A stretch of DNA of 64,000 nt from Dysgonomonas sp. ZJ279 (GCF_011039205.1 NZ_JAAKEL010000007.1:57102-121101), one strand, 5' to 3'. Positions 46,180 to 56,954 are shown, counted from the first letter of the stretch. Notes: generated by a model from the sequence alone, not told the origin. Made by a program: numbers and translations.

Positions 46180-46959
46180 ATGAGTAACGAAAATAAAACA
46201 ATTCACGAATTCGAATTAAATTTAATCTGTGATTTCTTTTCAACTACAAAACGACAAGGACCCGGAAGTCCCGAAGTAACCCTTAAAGCCCTTAGCTTTA
46301 TAGACAATCTTACCGATAAATCCCTTATCGCCGACATCGGTTGTGGGACAGGTGGGCAGACAATGACGCTTGCCGAACATGTTAAGGGAAAGATTACCGG
46401 ACTCGATTTGTTCCCTAAGTTTATAGATATATTCAACGACAATGCCGAACAATTGAATATTCAGGACAGAGTTAAAGGAATTGTCCGTTCAATGGATAAT
46501 CTTCCCTTTCAAGATGAAGAGTTAGACCTGATTTGGTCGGAAGGAGCAATTTATAATATCGGTTTTGGACGAGGGCTGAACGAGTGGCGTAAGTTTCTGA
46601 AAACAGGAGGATATATTGCCGTTTCTGATGTCTCGTGGTTTACCGAGAAACGTCCGGCGGAAATTGATAATTACTGTATGCAGCAGTTTCCAGAAATGGA
46701 TACGATTACCACCAAAGTAGCTCTGATACAGAAAGCAGGGTACATTCCTGTTGCTACTTTTATTTTGCCTATAACTTGCTGGACAGAGCATTATTTTGCT
46801 CCGCTGAGTAGAGCTCAAGAGCTATTTCTAGATAAATATGCAGGAAATAAAATCGCCGAAGAATTCGTAGCGTTTCAACGTTATGACGCTGAAATATACC
46901 ACAAGTATAAAGAATTTTACGGTTATGTATTTTTCATTGCAAAAAAGATAGAGCAATGA
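46180..46959 (+). CDS. Class I SAM-dependent methyltransferase
   Basis: A 259-residue methyltransferase. Motif I is [20 protein letters not shown] (about residue 46), with the acidic GLDLFP end of strand 2, [20 protein letters not shown] (motifs II-III), and a [12 protein letters not shown] motif. This form is common in Bacteroides as a stand-alone protein; the substrate is unknown. I start at ATG 46180 ([11 protein letters not shown]); an upstream in-frame ATG at 46054 would run through the leader hairpins and add 42 residues unlike the family. Its ATGA stop overlaps the rsgA start. Confidence 0.85.
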   Translation: MSNENKTIHEFELNLICDFFSTTKRQGPGSPEVTLKALSFIDNLTDKSLIADIGCGTGGQTMTLAEHVKGKITGLDLFPKFIDIFNDNAEQLNIQDRVKGIVRSMDNLPFQDEELDLIWSEGAIYNIGFGRGLNEWRKFLKTGGYIAVSDVSWFTEKRPAEIDNYCMQQFPEMDTITTKVALIQKAGYIPVATFILPITCWTEHYFAPLSRAQELFLDKYAGNKIAEEFVAFQRYDAEIYHKYKEFYGYVFFIAKKIEQ

Positions 46960-48011
46960 TTCATTTAAACACTTACGGTTGGAATGACAAGTTAAACCAG
47001 CTAAAGCAAGAATCAGCATATAAAGCTCTTTCTCATGGTCGTGTAACAGTAGTACATCGAACATGCTACGAAGTTATTTCCGAAAGCGGACTGCATCAAT
47101 GTGAATTAACGGGAAATATGATGTTTGGCAAATCAGACTTTGAATTGCCTTGTATGGGTGATTGGGTTATTTTTCAACCATTCGATGAGAATAAAGGGAT
47201 TATAGTTGATATGCTGCCCCGCGAACGGATACTGTATCGCAAAAAAAGCGGAACAATTGCCGATAAACAAGCCATTGCTTCTTATGTGGATAAGGCATTT
47301 ATTGTACAAAGCCTTGACGATAATTTCAATATCCGTAGAGCCGAACGTTTTATGGTTCAGATATTAGAGGAAAAAATCAAACCTATATTGGTACTCAATA
47401 AAGCCGATTTAGATTTTGATAAACAGAAAATTGAAGAACATGTTAAACACATAGCTCATCAAATGCCTGTATTTTTCACAAGTATTCATCAACCCCAAAC
47501 GATTCTCCAACTACGGGAATTCATAGCAAAAGGAGAAACTGTTGTGTTTGTCGGTTCATCAGGTGTTGGGAAAAGTTCTCTGGTTAATGCACTTTGCGAA
47601 AAATCGGTATTGCTCACGTCCGATATAAGCGTGTCTACGGGAAAAGGGCGACATACTTCTACCCGTCGGGAAATGGTATTGATGGACGCATCAGGTGTCT
47701 TAATCGACACTCCCGGTGTTCGGGAATTTGGATTGGCTATTGACGATCCTGATTCACTTGCCAAAATGTTAGAGATTTCTGACTTTACGGAATCATGTCG
47801 TTTCAAGGATTGTGAACATATCAACGAGCCCGGTTGTGCCGTTTTAGAAGCAGTAAACTGTGGTATATTAGACCCTAAAGTTTATGAGAGTTATCTTAAG
47901 CTTCGGAAGGAAGCATGGCATTTTTCTACTTCGGAACACGAAAAGCGTAAAAGGGATAAATCCTTTTCTAAACTTGTAGACGAAGTAAAAAAACGCAAAG
48001 CGAATCTCTAA
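46956..48011 (+). CDS. rsgA: Ribosome small-subunit-dependent GTPase
   Basis: The 351-residue circularly permuted GTPase has an N-terminal OB fold (residues 30-95), then G4 [10 protein letters not shown] (about 145), G1 [17 protein letters not shown] (about 193), the G2/switch THTSTRRE-like [10 protein letters not shown], and G3 [11 protein letters not shown]. The zinc finger is in [16 protein letters not shown]. It checks late 30S subunit maturation. Overlap with the methyltransferase stop by 4 bp implies coupled translation, which hints that the methyltransferase may also act on ribosomes or RNA (inference). It differs from the typical length (about 310), with an extended N-terminus and a basic C-terminus; it may be a second paralogue. 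Confidence 0.92.
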   Translation: MIHLNTYGWNDKLNQLKQESAYKALSHGRVTVVHRTCYEVISESGLHQCELTGNMMFGKSDFELPCMGDWVIFQPFDENKGIIVDMLPRERILYRKKSGTIADKQAIASYVDKAFIVQSLDDNFNIRRAERFMVQILEEKIKPILVLNKADLDFDKQKIEEHVKHIAHQMPVFFTSIHQPQTILQLREFIAKGETVVFVGSSGVGKSSLVNALCEKSVLLTSDISVSTGKGRHTSTRREMVLMDASGVLIDTPGVREFGLAIDDPDSLAKMLEISDFTESCRFKDCEHINEPGCAVLEAVNCGILDPKVYESYLKLRKEAWHFSTSEHEKRKRDKSFSKLVDEVKKRKANL

Positions 48012-48024
48012 TCTCTATTTAAGA

Positions 48025-48060
48025 AGTGCGGGTATTCTTTGATTAGAATACCCGCACTTT
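48025..48060 (+). terminator. Rho-independent terminator of rsgA
   Basis: AAGTGCGGGTATTCT and AGAATACCCGCACTT make a perfect 15-bp stem with a TTGATT loop, followed by TATATTTG. The T-run is weak but the stem is strong. Confidence 0.8.
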
Positions 48061-48102
48061 ATATTTGTGTAAAAAGTCAAGCATAAAGATTACAAGAAAT
48101 AA

Positions 48103-48135
48103 TAAAGCCGATAGAACAACTCTATCGGCTTTATA
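48103..48135. terminator. Terminator at the alaS 3' end
   Basis: ATAAAGCCGATAGA and TCTATCGGCTTTAT form a perfect 14-bp stem with an ACAAC loop, 20 bp downstream of the alaS stop (minus strand). Confidence 0.8.
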
Positions 48136-48154
48136 TATAACATTATAACTGTTT

Positions 48155-50767
48155 TTATTTTATCTTCTCTATTATCTCATCCATTGCCTTAGCCAATCCA
48201 TCCGCATCTTTACCGCCGGCTGTAGCGAAATGAGGCTGTCCCCCACCCCCACCTTGGATATGCTTAGCAGCATCACGAATTATTTGCGATGCATTTAATC
48301 CACCAGCAACTAAATCGTCACTGATCATAAGGGTCAGCATCGGTTTATTTTCCGAATCGGTAGCACCTATAAACACAGAATTTTGAGTGAATTCACCTCT
48401 CAATTGGAATGCAATATCTTTAGCTACTTCAGCAGGGAAAGAACCTTTGAGAATAAATAGATCCATCCCGTTAATAGACTGTTTTTTACTGATGACAAGA
48501 TCTTTAAGCTGAGCTGTCTTTTCTTTCACATATTCCTCCATCTTCTTTTTCATCTCCAGATTTTCGTCGAAGAATTTATGAAGAGCCTGTGTCAGATTAG
48601 GAGCATTATTAAATAATGACTTTATCTCTGTCAGAATATCTTGTTGTGTATAGAAATAATCTTCGCACACATCCGCTGTAATAGCCTCAATACGACGAAT
48701 ACCCGCAGCAATAGAGCTTTCGTTAATTATACGGAATGACCCTATACGACCAGTAGACGATATATGTGTACCTCCGCATAACTCCACCGAATCACCAAAA
48801 CGCACTACACGTACCTCGTCACCATACTTCTCGCCGAAGAGAGCCATTGCACCCATCGCTTTTGCTTCGGAAATAGGCACACAACGTTTTTCGTCGAGTG
48901 TAATGTTTTCGCGAATCTTACTTGTTACATAACGCTCTATTTTTCGGATTTCCTCATCTGTCAGCTTTTGAAAGTGAGAAAAGTCGAAACGCAAAACCGA
49001 AGGGGATACAAATGAACCTTTCTGCTCTACATGATTACCCAATATTTCACGTAATGCTTCATGCATCAAGTGAGTAGCTGTATGATTACATTCTGATGCC
49101 GTACGATTTTCTGTATTGATACGTGCAACAAAAGTAGCAGTCAGATCGCCCGGAAGTTTCTTTGCTAAGTGTACAGCCAGATTATTTTCGCGTTTTGTAT
49201 CAATTATTTCAATTTTCTCATCATCATTTATCAGCCAGCCGCTATCTCCTACTTGCCCTCCCATTTCTGCATAAAACGGTGTGCGGTTAAGTACTATCTG
49301 ATAGAACTCGTTATTCTTCTGCTTTACCTTACGATAACGCAATATTTCGGCTTCGCATTCGGTAAAGTCATAGCCTACAAACTCTGGATCACCTTCTTTA
49401 AGAACTGTCCAGTCGCCGGTTTCTACAACAGCAGCATTACGTGCGCGCTCTTTTTGTTTTTGCATTTCCACATCGAAACCTGCATTATCTACCGACATGT
49501 TATTCTCGCGAAGGATAAGTTCTGTAAGGTCAAGCGGGAATCCATATGTATCATATAAAACGAAAGCATCTGCACCGTTCAATACGGTAGAGTTTTTCGC
49601 TTTTGTTTCAGTTATTTGTTTATCGAGTAATTTAATACCTGTTTCGAGCGTACGAAGGAACGATTCTTCCTCCTCCTTTATTACTTTCTCGATAAGTGTT
49701 TGTTGTTTTATAAGTTCCGGATAAGCATCACCCATTGTTTCTATCAATGCAGGGATCAACTTGTGCATAAACGATTTATGCTGATCGAGGAATGTATAAC
49801 CATAACGCACTGCACGACGAAGAATACGGCGAATAACATATCCAGCCTTGGCATTCGATGGCAACTGACCATCTGTTATCGAGAATGCGATAGTACGAAT
49901 ATGATCGGCAATAACGCGCATTGCAATATCTTTCTTCTCATCCTTGCCATATTCACTATTTGTAAGTTCGGCAATCGCCTTTATTATAATCTGGAATACA
50001 TCCGTATCATAATTCGATATCTTGCCCTGCACAGCCATGCAAAGACGCTCAAATCCCATACCTGTATCGATCACTTTGGCAGGAAGAGACTCCAGCGATT
50101 TATCAGCCTTACGATTGAATTGCATGAATACAAGATTCCATATCTCTACCACTTGCGGATGATCGTTATTTACAAGAGACACACCGCTTACTTTTGCTCT
50201 ATCGGCATCAGGACGAATATCCACATGTATTTCGGAACAAGGACCACAAGGACCAGTGTCTCCCATCTCCCAGAAATTATCTTTTTTGCTTCCATTGATA
50301 ATTTTATCGGCAGGAAGGTATTTCTCCCAATATCCTGCGGCTTCGTCGTCACGAGCCAAGCCATCTTCGGCACTGCCTTCGAATACGGTTACATATAATC
50401 TGTCTTTATCGAGTTTTATAACTTCGGTCAGATATTCCCATGCCCATTCAATCGCTTCTTTTTTGAAATAATCGCCAAACGACCAGTTACCAAGCATCTC
50501 GAACATGGTATGGTGATATGTATCGTGCCCAACTTCTTCCAAATCGTTATGCTTTCCACTTACACGAAGGCATTTTTGTGAATCGGCAATACGTGAATAT
50601 TTGATAGGCACATTACCCAAGATAATATCTTTGAACTGATTCATACCGGCATTGGTAAACATCAGTGTAGGATCATCTTTAATAACCATCGGAGCTGATG
50701 GTACAATCTGGTGACCTTTCGATTGGAAAAAGGTTTTGAACGAATCTCTAATTTCTTTAGAAGTCAT
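48155..50767 (-). CDS. alaS: Alanyl-tRNA synthetase
   Basis: A full-length 870-residue class II synthetase. The catalytic core has [13 protein letters not shown] and [13 protein letters not shown] (motifs 1-2) and GMGFERLCM (motif 3). The editing domain has the zinc motif [11 protein letters not shown]...[13 protein letters not shown] (HxxxH...CxxxH), and the C-terminal coiled coil/C-Ala domain ends with [21 protein letters not shown] at 50767 is used; two further upstream codons begin with TTG and are unlikely. The promoter TACATTTG is at 50806-50813. Confidence 0.97.
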   Translation of the reverse strand: MTSKEIRDSFKTFFQSKGHQIVPSAPMVIKDDPTLMFTNAGMNQFKDIILGNVPIKYSRIADSQKCLRVSGKHNDLEEVGHDTYHHTMFEMLGNWSFGDYFKKEAIEWAWEYLTEVIKLDKDRLYVTVFEGSAEDGLARDDEAAGYWEKYLPADKIINGSKKDNFWEMGDTGPCGPCSEIHVDIRPDADRAKVSGVSLVNNDHPQVVEIWNLVFMQFNRKADKSLESLPAKVIDTGMGFERLCMAVQGKISNYDTDVFQIIIKAIAELTNSEYGKDEKKDIAMRVIADHIRTIAFSITDGQLPSNAKAGYVIRRILRRAVRYGYTFLDQHKSFMHKLIPALIETMGDAYPELIKQQTLIEKVIKEEEESFLRTLETGIKLLDKQITETKAKNSTVLNGADAFVLYDTYGFPLDLTELILRENNMSVDNAGFDVEMQKQKERARNAAVVETGDWTVLKEGDPEFVGYDFTECEAEILRYRKVKQKNNEFYQIVLNRTPFYAEMGGQVGDSGWLINDDEKIEIIDTKRENNLAVHLAKKLPGDLTATFVARINTENRTASECNHTATHLMHEALREILGNHVEQKGSFVSPSVLRFDFSHFQKLTDEEIRKIERYVTSKIRENITLDEKRCVPISEAKAMGAMALFGEKYGDEVRVVRFGDSVELCGGTHISSTGRIGSFRIINESSIAAGIRRIEAITADVCEDYFYTQQDILTEIKSLFNNAPNLTQALHKFFDENLEMKKKMEEYVKEKTAQLKDLVISKKQSINGMDLFILKGSFPAEVAKDIAFQLRGEFTQNSVFIGATDSENKPMLTLMISDDLVAGGLNASQIIRDAAKHIQGGGGGQPHFATAGGKDADGLAKAMDEIIEKIK

Positions 50768-50805
50768 GATCAATAATTATAAATTATAAGCGATATTTAA
50801 ACCGG

Positions 50806-50813
50806 CAAATGTA
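50806..50813 (-). promoter_or_regulatory. -7 promoter element (TACATTTG) of alaS
   Basis: Exact TAnnTTTG on the minus strand, 39 nt before the alaS ATG. Confidence 0.5.
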
Positions 50814-50911
50814 AATATAGATGTCTAAAATTAATTCTCAAACGGATGAATATGATAGAACATTGAACACTAGCCTGTTAAATTCGTTTTTCAGTTTCTT
50901 AATATATTCGA

Positions 50912-50943
50912 TTTGCAAAAATAGCTCAAAAACTTTACTTTTG
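50912..50943 (+). promoter_or_regulatory. Promoter of the M23 peptidase/MerR unit
   Basis: TTTG (50912-50915), 20-nt spacer, TACTTTTG (50936-50943): a full Bacteroidetes primary-sigma promoter, 39 nt before the ATG at 50982. Confidence 0.75.
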
Positions 50944-50981
50944 CCGAACTCGCATATATAAATATGCAAGATTAATATAAA

Positions 50982-51953
50982 ATGAAGCGAAAAGTATATT
51001 ATAAATACAATCCACAAACACTAACCTACGACAGAATATATCCTAGTATAAAGGATCGATTCTTTACTGTACTCCGACATCTTTTGTCGGGAATCCTCAT
51101 TGGATTCGGGGTTTTCTGGGTCACAATATACTTTCTCGATTCGCCGAGAGAAAAAGAGCTAAAGAAAGAAAATCAACTGGTGCAGGCGCAATATAAGATA
51201 CTATCGAAACGGATGGATGAAGTCTCCAACGTATTGAGAGACATTCAACAACGGGATGACAATCTGTATAGAGCTATCTTTCATTCCGATCCTATTTCTT
51301 CTTCGATACGTAATTCGGGTGTAGGCGGTCTTGGCAGATATGATTACTTGATGGAATTATCAAATCCTGATCTAATAGTGCAAACAACAAAGAAAATGGA
51401 TTTAATTTCCAAACAATTATATGTACAATCCAATTCTTTTGACGAAATTGTAAACATGGCTAAAAACCAAAAGGATCGTTTGCTACATATTCCGAGTATT
51501 CAGCCTGTATCCGATAAAAGTTTGAAACAAGTGGCATCGGGATATGGTACACGCATCGACCCTATATATGGTACACCACGCTTTCATGCAGGGATGGACT
51601 TTGTTGCACAAACAGGTACGCCTATCTATGCAACAGGTAACGGTACTGTTATCCTAGCAGACTGGAAGCAAGGGTATGGAAAGTGTATTATGATAGACCA
51701 CGGATATGGTTACAAAACATTGTATGGCCATCTTAACGAATACAGTGTTCACGCTGGACAAAAAGTAACACGGGGTGAAAAGATAGGCGAAGTGGGAAAT
51801 ACAGGAAAATCGACAGGTTCACATCTACATTACGAAGTGCATGTAAAAGGACAGCCCGACAATCCGGCCAAATATTACTTTATGGATCTTACTCCTGCCG
51901 AATACGATAAGATGCTACAGATTGCTGCTAACCACGGACAAGTAATGGACTAA
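50982..51953 (+). CDS. M23-family peptidoglycan endopeptidase (membrane anchored)
   Basis: The 323-residue protein has one membrane helix (LLSGILIGFGVFWVTIYFL, about 31-49) and a periplasmic coiled coil (about 55-90). A LytM/M23 domain with all zinc ligands follows: H and D in PRFHAGMDFVAQTGTP (HxxxD) and HxH in STGSHLHYEVHV. It should cut peptide cross-links in peptidoglycan and so take part in cell elongation or division. The MerR gene follows after 4 bp, a pairing common in Bacteroidetes as I recall. Confidence 0.92.
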   Translation: MKRKVYYKYNPQTLTYDRIYPSIKDRFFTVLRHLLSGILIGFGVFWVTIYFLDSPREKELKKENQLVQAQYKILSKRMDEVSNVLRDIQQRDDNLYRAIFHSDPISSSIRNSGVGGLGRYDYLMELSNPDLIVQTTKKMDLISKQLYVQSNSFDEIVNMAKNQKDRLLHIPSIQPVSDKSLKQVASGYGTRIDPIYGTPRFHAGMDFVAQTGTPIYATGNGTVILADWKQGYGKCIMIDHGYGYKTLYGHLNEYSVHAGQKVTRGEKIGEVGNTGKSTGSHLHYEVHVKGQPDNPAKYYFMDLTPAEYDKMLQIAANHGQVMD

Positions 51954-51957
51954 TTAT

Positions 51958-52308
51958 ATGGCAAGAATCGATTTTGAAAAAGATAAACGTTTATATTTTG
52001 CGCTCAGAGATGTAGCACAACACTTTGACGTGAACGAATCGCTCCTTCGGTTCTGGGAGACAGAGTTCGATATAATCAATCCCCGCAAAACTCCGGGCGG
52101 TACTCGCCAATACACAAAGAATGATATTGAAAATATTGCCGTTGTATTTCAACTTGTCAGAGAAAAAGGCTTAACGCTCGAAGGAGCTCGCCAAACACTG
52201 AAGCACAAGAAAGACGAGGAGAGCCGAAAAATACAAGTTATTCATAAACTGGAAAGTATCAGAAATGAACTGAAAGACCTTGAGCGTGAGTTCGAGGGAT
52301 TGGAATAA
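51958..52308 (+). CDS. MerR-family transcriptional regulator
   Basis: The 116-residue protein has an N-terminal MerR winged helix (residues 10-80; DVAQHFDVNESLLRFWETEF, RKTPGGTRQYTKNDIENIAV) and a charged C-terminal coiled coil (RKIQVIHKLESIRNELKDLE). There is no metal-binding cysteine cluster. It is co-transcribed with the M23 peptidase, so it may couple wall remodelling to a signal, though the target is unknown. Confidence 0.88.
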   Translation: MARIDFEKDKRLYFALRDVAQHFDVNESLLRFWETEFDIINPRKTPGGTRQYTKNDIENIAVVFQLVREKGLTLEGARQTLKHKKDEESRKIQVIHKLESIRNELKDLEREFEGLE

Positions 52309-52367
52309 TTTTATGCCCCATTCGTAACTCACGACAAAAATCAAACATCAAAAGAATACCAACCTTT

Positions 52368-53942
52368 TTAGAATTGGAAGTATATAAATGGTTGTGGTCC
52401 GCTAGACATCGTAGCATAAATCAGCCACATAACCAATCCGAGACATACAGCTTTCAGCACTAAAGGCATTCTGCCGAATCCTGCTTTGATCATATTTACA
52501 AAGTTTTCGGGAAGGAAGTGTAAGATATATCCTATCGCGACAAGAATAAATACATTCTTATATCCATCTATTACAGCCCACCATTCAGACGGTATAAATG
52601 TTAGCTTAGCTATATTAGCTATCACATTGCTTGCGTTCTCGAAGCTGCTGGCTCTAAAGAATATCCAACAAAAAGCCACTAAATGAAACGTGATAAGGAT
52701 GCGGATAAAACGACCAAAAACATTTGTACCCGACAATGGTATATATTGTTTAGTAAATCTTTCGACTGCCAATAATCCGCCGTGAAGCCCTCCCCATATT
52801 ACGAATTTCCATGATGCACCATGCCATAATCCACCGATAAGCATCGTAAGGAACAGATTGACGTAGGTTCTTATTTTTCCTTTTCTGTTACCGCCCAATG
52901 ATATATAGAGATAATCTCTCAGCCACGACGATAGTGATATATGCCAGCGACGCCAAAACTCGGTAATCGACTGTGACTTATAGGGAGTTAGGAAGTTGGC
53001 AGGAATAGTGAAGCCCATCAGTAACGACAACCCGATTGCGATATCGGAATAACCCGAAAAGTCGCAATATATCTGCAATGTATAGCCATAAACGGCCATT
53101 AGGTTTTCGAACGAAGAGTAGAGTTGAGGTGCGTCGAATATACGATCGACAAAGTTAGTCGATATATAGTCGGATATAACAGCTTTCTTAATCAGACCAA
53201 TAAGTATAAGGAACAATGCTTTATTTGCATCTTCCTTTGTAAGATGTAGTTTCTTATACATCTGTGGCAAGAAGTCTTTCGCCCTGATAATAGGCCCGGC
53301 TACTAATTTAGGGAAGAATGCTATATAAAAGCAAAAATCGAGTGTCGATTTAGCAGGCTCCATCTCCTTACGATAGAGATCCATCGCATAACTTATGGCT
53401 TCGAATACGAAGAATGAGATACCGATAGGTAGTATGATGGTCTGAAACGAGAAGTCACCGTTAAACATCGAATTTATATTATCGATCAGGAAGTTGGTAT
53501 ATTTGAAGTAAGCCAACATCGATAAATTAGCTACGATAATAGTCGCCAATAATAGCTTTTGCTTTTTCTTATCCTCCTGATGATACATTATCCGTGAAAG
53601 GATATGTGTAACAATAGCACAGATGAGCAGCAATAAGAAATAATTCAGCTTGACAGTATAAAATCCGAGATCTATATCCATTGTATTTCCTCCAGCTTTA
53701 TAATAAAAGAAGAGGGAGAAAACAATCAGGTATATTTTGCGAAATAATTCGTGCCTGTCTGATTTGACCAAAACATATCCTGCATAGAAGAATAAAAATA
53801 GACCCAAGAATAATCCAGAGTTGAAAAGTAAAGGATGAGTCGGATCGTATTTAAACCATGACGAAAGAGTATCTGTACCGCCCACCAATTTATCAATATA
53901 ATCCGGCAAATATATATCGGTGATATTTAGAATCGTTTTCAA
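52368..53942 (-). CDS. MBOAT-family membrane O-acyltransferase (AlgI/DltB/PatA-like)
   Basis: A 524-residue polytopic protein with about 11-12 helices. The MBOAT core includes FWRRWHISLSSWLRDYLYIS (first catalytic-region His) and TMLIGGLWHGASWKFVIWGG (invariant His, about 365). It would move acetyl groups across the inner membrane to a surface polymer. The only start that keeps the N-terminus is TTG at 53942, whose TTGA overlaps the stop (TGA) of the upstream SGNH gene, indicating translational coupling. Together with two SGNH proteins it forms an O-acetylation locus. Confidence 0.9.
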   Translation of the reverse strand: MKTILNITDIYLPDYIDKLVGGTDTLSSWFKYDPTHPLLFNSGLFLGLFLFFYAGYVLVKSDRHELFRKIYLIVFSLFFYYKAGGNTMDIDLGFYTVKLNYFLLLLICAIVTHILSRIMYHQEDKKKQKLLLATIIVANLSMLAYFKYTNFLIDNINSMFNGDFSFQTIILPIGISFFVFEAISYAMDLYRKEMEPAKSTLDFCFYIAFFPKLVAGPIIRAKDFLPQMYKKLHLTKEDANKALFLILIGLIKKAVISDYISTNFVDRIFDAPQLYSSFENLMAVYGYTLQIYCDFSGYSDIAIGLSLLMGFTIPANFLTPYKSQSITEFWRRWHISLSSWLRDYLYISLGGNRKGKIRTYVNLFLTMLIGGLWHGASWKFVIWGGLHGGLLAVERFTKQYIPLSGTNVFGRFIRILITFHLVAFCWIFFRASSFENASNVIANIAKLTFIPSEWWAVIDGYKNVFILVAIGYILHFLPENFVNMIKAGFGRMPLVLKAVCLGLVMWLIYATMSSGPQPFIYFQF

Positions 53943-55366
53943 TTTTTCTTAGTTTCCTTAAAGTTATTGTATGCTTTGATAAAGTCGGAAGAAAACATTT
54001 CTCCCTGCACTTGATATCCTTTAGATGTATAATGCACATTATCTCTGGCAATTAAGCCTGAATACTCCCCTTTGGGTTTTATGCCCGACAGCCCCCCCAT
54101 ACGTGTATAGAGATCCCATATAGGCATATCATTCAGTCCCATAAGCGCAACGCTATAATTGGTAACGAATGAATTAGGACGGCGGCGACGAAACATCGAA
54201 GGTGGAGGAGTCATTACCAGAATAGTGGCATTGATATTTAATTTCTTTATATTAGCTACAAATTCTTTCAGCTGATACATATATTCGGTTACAGAAAGCC
54301 TACCGAACGACTCATTAGTACCAAACGAAAGAATAATAAGATCGGGAGCGAGGAGCGGTAATTGTTTAAAGAATAAAGGGTATTTATTGTAATCGGACAT
54401 CTTTGCCCCATTTACTCCTATAGTATGGTAAATAATACCGGGCTCATTGTTCTCTATTACAAAACCATTGAGATTGTACATTGTTTGCTGCCCGTCAGGG
54501 AGGATCATAATACGATCCATAAGCGAATCACTAGTGTAAGACGAACAAAATGGCTGGGTTTTTAACATTACAAACTCAACATCATCTTCCACTTTCAACT
54601 TCTTTGTCGGTACTGCAACCCGTGTTCCTTTGGTCGGTATTTTAAGACTTTTACCTGGATGAATCATATCCGACTTCATGTTATTAGTCTTTTTTATCTG
54701 AGCTACCGTAACTCCATATTTGCGACTAATAGCTGATAAACTCTCCCCTTTTTTGATTGTGTGCGATTTCATAGCCCCTTCCGCTGTAACCATCGTAGGC
54801 GTAGCAGCAACCTCTGCTAATTCGGCTGATACCGACATTTTAAAATTAGGTTCTTCGGACGGATAAATTATCTTTACTGTGTTGAATTTATATTTTTCCT
54901 CGGCTGTCAATTGTACCACAAATTCTGAAGAAGATGTATATAGAGCAATTCCACTAAGCCCTATCCCAACATCTGCCACAGGATAAACATTCAACAAACT
55001 TTTCCATGTAGCATCGCTTATGTAACGCACACTGCGTGTTCCATTGGTTCTCAACAAACTATATGGAAAGGTAAAACCATATCCGCCATTTCCAAATATC
55101 TGCTGCAACGATTCGCGGATGGTATTCGTGAAAATATCGGCTTGAATATGAGAATCACCAATATGCACAATATTTACTTTGCCACTTTTATTTTTTTCGA
55201 GATTATACAATTTATTAAAAACACCATCGAGCAACCCTTGATTAGCAATATATACGTTCTTAGATTCCTTCTTCTCATCAGGATTGCTTGCCCACAGAAC
55301 AGTGGTGTACAAACAAAAAAATGAAAGTAATATATATATTGATAATATTTTTTTAAATTGCCCCAT
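53939..55366 (-). CDS. Secreted SGNH/GDSL hydrolase-like protein with internal LysM domain
   Basis: The 475-residue protein has an N-terminal signal or anchor (ILSIYILLSFFCLYTTVLWA) and an SGNH fold with block I VNIVHIGDSHIQADI (Ser in GDSH), block III LIILSFGTNESFG and block V ARDNVHYTSKGYQVQG (catalytic Asp-His). Inserted between blocks I and III is a LysM module at about residues 205-250, SHTIKKGESLSAISRKYGV and MIHPGKSLKIPTKG, a peptidoglycan-binding fold. It likely finishes acetyl transfer to, or removes it from, peptidoglycan. The start is ATG 55366. Confidence 0.88.
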   Translation of the reverse strand: MGQFKKILSIYILLSFFCLYTTVLWASNPDEKKESKNVYIANQGLLDGVFNKLYNLEKNKSGKVNIVHIGDSHIQADIFTNTIRESLQQIFGNGGYGFTFPYSLLRTNGTRSVRYISDATWKSLLNVYPVADVGIGLSGIALYTSSSEFVVQLTAEEKYKFNTVKIIYPSEEPNFKMSVSAELAEVAATPTMVTAEGAMKSHTIKKGESLSAISRKYGVTVAQIKKTNNMKSDMIHPGKSLKIPTKGTRVAVPTKKLKVEDDVEFVMLKTQPFCSSYTSDSLMDRIMILPDGQQTMYNLNGFVIENNEPGIIYHTIGVNGAKMSDYNKYPLFFKQLPLLAPDLIILSFGTNESFGRLSVTEYMYQLKEFVANIKKLNINATILVMTPPPSMFRRRRPNSFVTNYSVALMGLNDMPIWDLYTRMGGLSGIKPKGEYSGLIARDNVHYTSKGYQVQGEMFSSDFIKAYNNFKETKKN

Positions 55367-55373
55367 CAAAATG

Positions 55374-56774
55374 TTATTCGTTTAGATGTTCTTCTTTATA
55401 CTTGCTAAATCCTTTGCCTATTTCGTCGTAAATAAGTTTAGCTACCTTTTTAGATCCCGTAGCATTGAAGTGAGTATAATCTTTTCCTGCCAGATTTTTC
55501 TCATCTACCCACTTAGCCATAGAACCTTCGCCACCCATCAGACTATAAAGACTGATAAACCCTGCTCCTGTTTTGCGTGCGTAGTTTTTCTGAGCATTGG
55601 CTAAAGGCACAACAGCAGGATCTGTCTGCATCACACCATCTATTTTAGTCGCCTTATCGGCTGTGGATATAATCAGAATATCAGCATTCGGGAAACAAGC
55701 ACGCAGATTCTCAACAACTTTGGTCATATTCTTCTCATACCAACTATAATTGAGTGTTCCATATCCCAATACATTAGCTCCATAATGCAGTACGACGAGA
55801 TCGTAATTCAGCACATCGTCAAAAGCATTCATCAGATTTACATTCAATATGGAAAGCGGCAGACCTGAATTTCCCCTCATAGAATAATTATCGACATGAA
55901 CCCCTTGCCCGTCATCGAAATTGAATCCATAAATGGGAATAGAATCTGTTTTATGGAAATTGACTTGTAGCGATTTTGTTGTAGAAGCGACAGGGAGAGT
56001 ATTCAGCAGTTTAGTCGGATTCAATTCCTTTGTTACGATTGAATCTTTACCCGATTGAATAGTTACATAAGCCTGATTATTGGCAGAACGACCATAGAAT
56101 AATGTCGGTCTGAATAACGACGTTGAATGGCGCTGACTTTGTGCCCTATATTTCACCCAATTACCTTCACCATGAGCAAAGAAAACCTGTCCGTCGATTC
56201 CGAAAGGTCTTGCCGGCTTCTTCACTTTTACGAACGACTGGGTAGTCCATGTCTTAGAATGCTGATGCGAAACAGAACCACGAGCATTGGCTGAAAGTGA
56301 TGTTATTGCAACAAAACCAACACCTTGCCCCCCATAGTTATCTTGAAATTCGCTGCGGACATCCTGAACAATATAGTCTCCATCGTTCATCGAGTCACCG
56401 AAATATGCAACACGCACTTTGCCTGTTTTGTCTTGCTCCAAGACATGTAATTTAGCATAGAAATGTTTGAGATTATTATATCCTTGGGCACGGATAGAAG
56501 GGTCTAAAGTCTCATCGACCGCTTCTGTTTGATTATTATTGAGAGTATCCCGCACAGCCACTTCTGTTGTATCAGCAATAGCCATTTCAGTTGTATCTGA
56601 TACTGCTTCGAGCATCATGCTATCCATTACTATATTAGAATTGGATGTTACCTGATCGGGAAACAAACGAGGAGGTAATGCCGTTTTGAAGCCATAGAAC
56701 GCAGCAATGGCTAATAGAATTAATATAATTATTTTCCCAAAATAGGAATCTTCTGATGTATTCACTGTCAGCAA
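55374..56774 (-). CDS. Membrane-anchored SGNH/GDSL hydrolase-like protein
   Basis: The 466-residue protein has an N-terminal membrane helix (IIILILLAIAAFYGFKTAL), a Thr/Asp/Val-rich linker (residues 45-85) and an SGNH domain with block I RVAYFGDSMNDGDYIVQDV, block III LVVLHYGANVLGYG and block V KDYTHFNATGSKKVA. First gene of the three-gene O-acetylation operon; 4 bp separate it from the next. The start is uncertain: TTG 56774 or GTG 56765, since no ATG lies before the membrane helix. Confidence 0.85.
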   Translation of the reverse strand: MLTVNTSEDSYFGKIIILILLAIAAFYGFKTALPPRLFPDQVTSNSNIVMDSMMLEAVSDTTEMAIADTTEVAVRDTLNNNQTEAVDETLDPSIRAQGYNNLKHFYAKLHVLEQDKTGKVRVAYFGDSMNDGDYIVQDVRSEFQDNYGGQGVGFVAITSLSANARGSVSHQHSKTWTTQSFVKVKKPARPFGIDGQVFFAHGEGNWVKYRAQSQRHSTSLFRPTLFYGRSANNQAYVTIQSGKDSIVTKELNPTKLLNTLPVASTTKSLQVNFHKTDSIPIYGFNFDDGQGVHVDNYSMRGNSGLPLSILNVNLMNAFDDVLNYDLVVLHYGANVLGYGTLNYSWYEKNMTKVVENLRACFPNADILIISTADKATKIDGVMQTDPAVVPLANAQKNYARKTGAGFISLYSLMGGEGSMAKWVDEKNLAGKDYTHFNATGSKKVAKLIYDEIGKGFSKYKEEHLNE

Positions 56775-56954
56775 TTTAATCTATTGAATTTAATTTGTAA
56801 AAAAAGTAAGTTCATTTAAGGTGTGCAAAGCTAATTACTTTCTTTTAAATTTAAAGATATTGATTGTGAAATTAAGTAAAAGAATATATCTATGTCCATT
56901 TTTGGATCTCTCATTCTTCCAAAGGAAGGCTCTGAATACCTACTGCTTTCATTG

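Noticed and set aside
49700..50398. 232-codon plus-strand ORF opposite alaS
   Set aside because: Shadow frame inside alaS, rich in Cys/His/Ile, no family.
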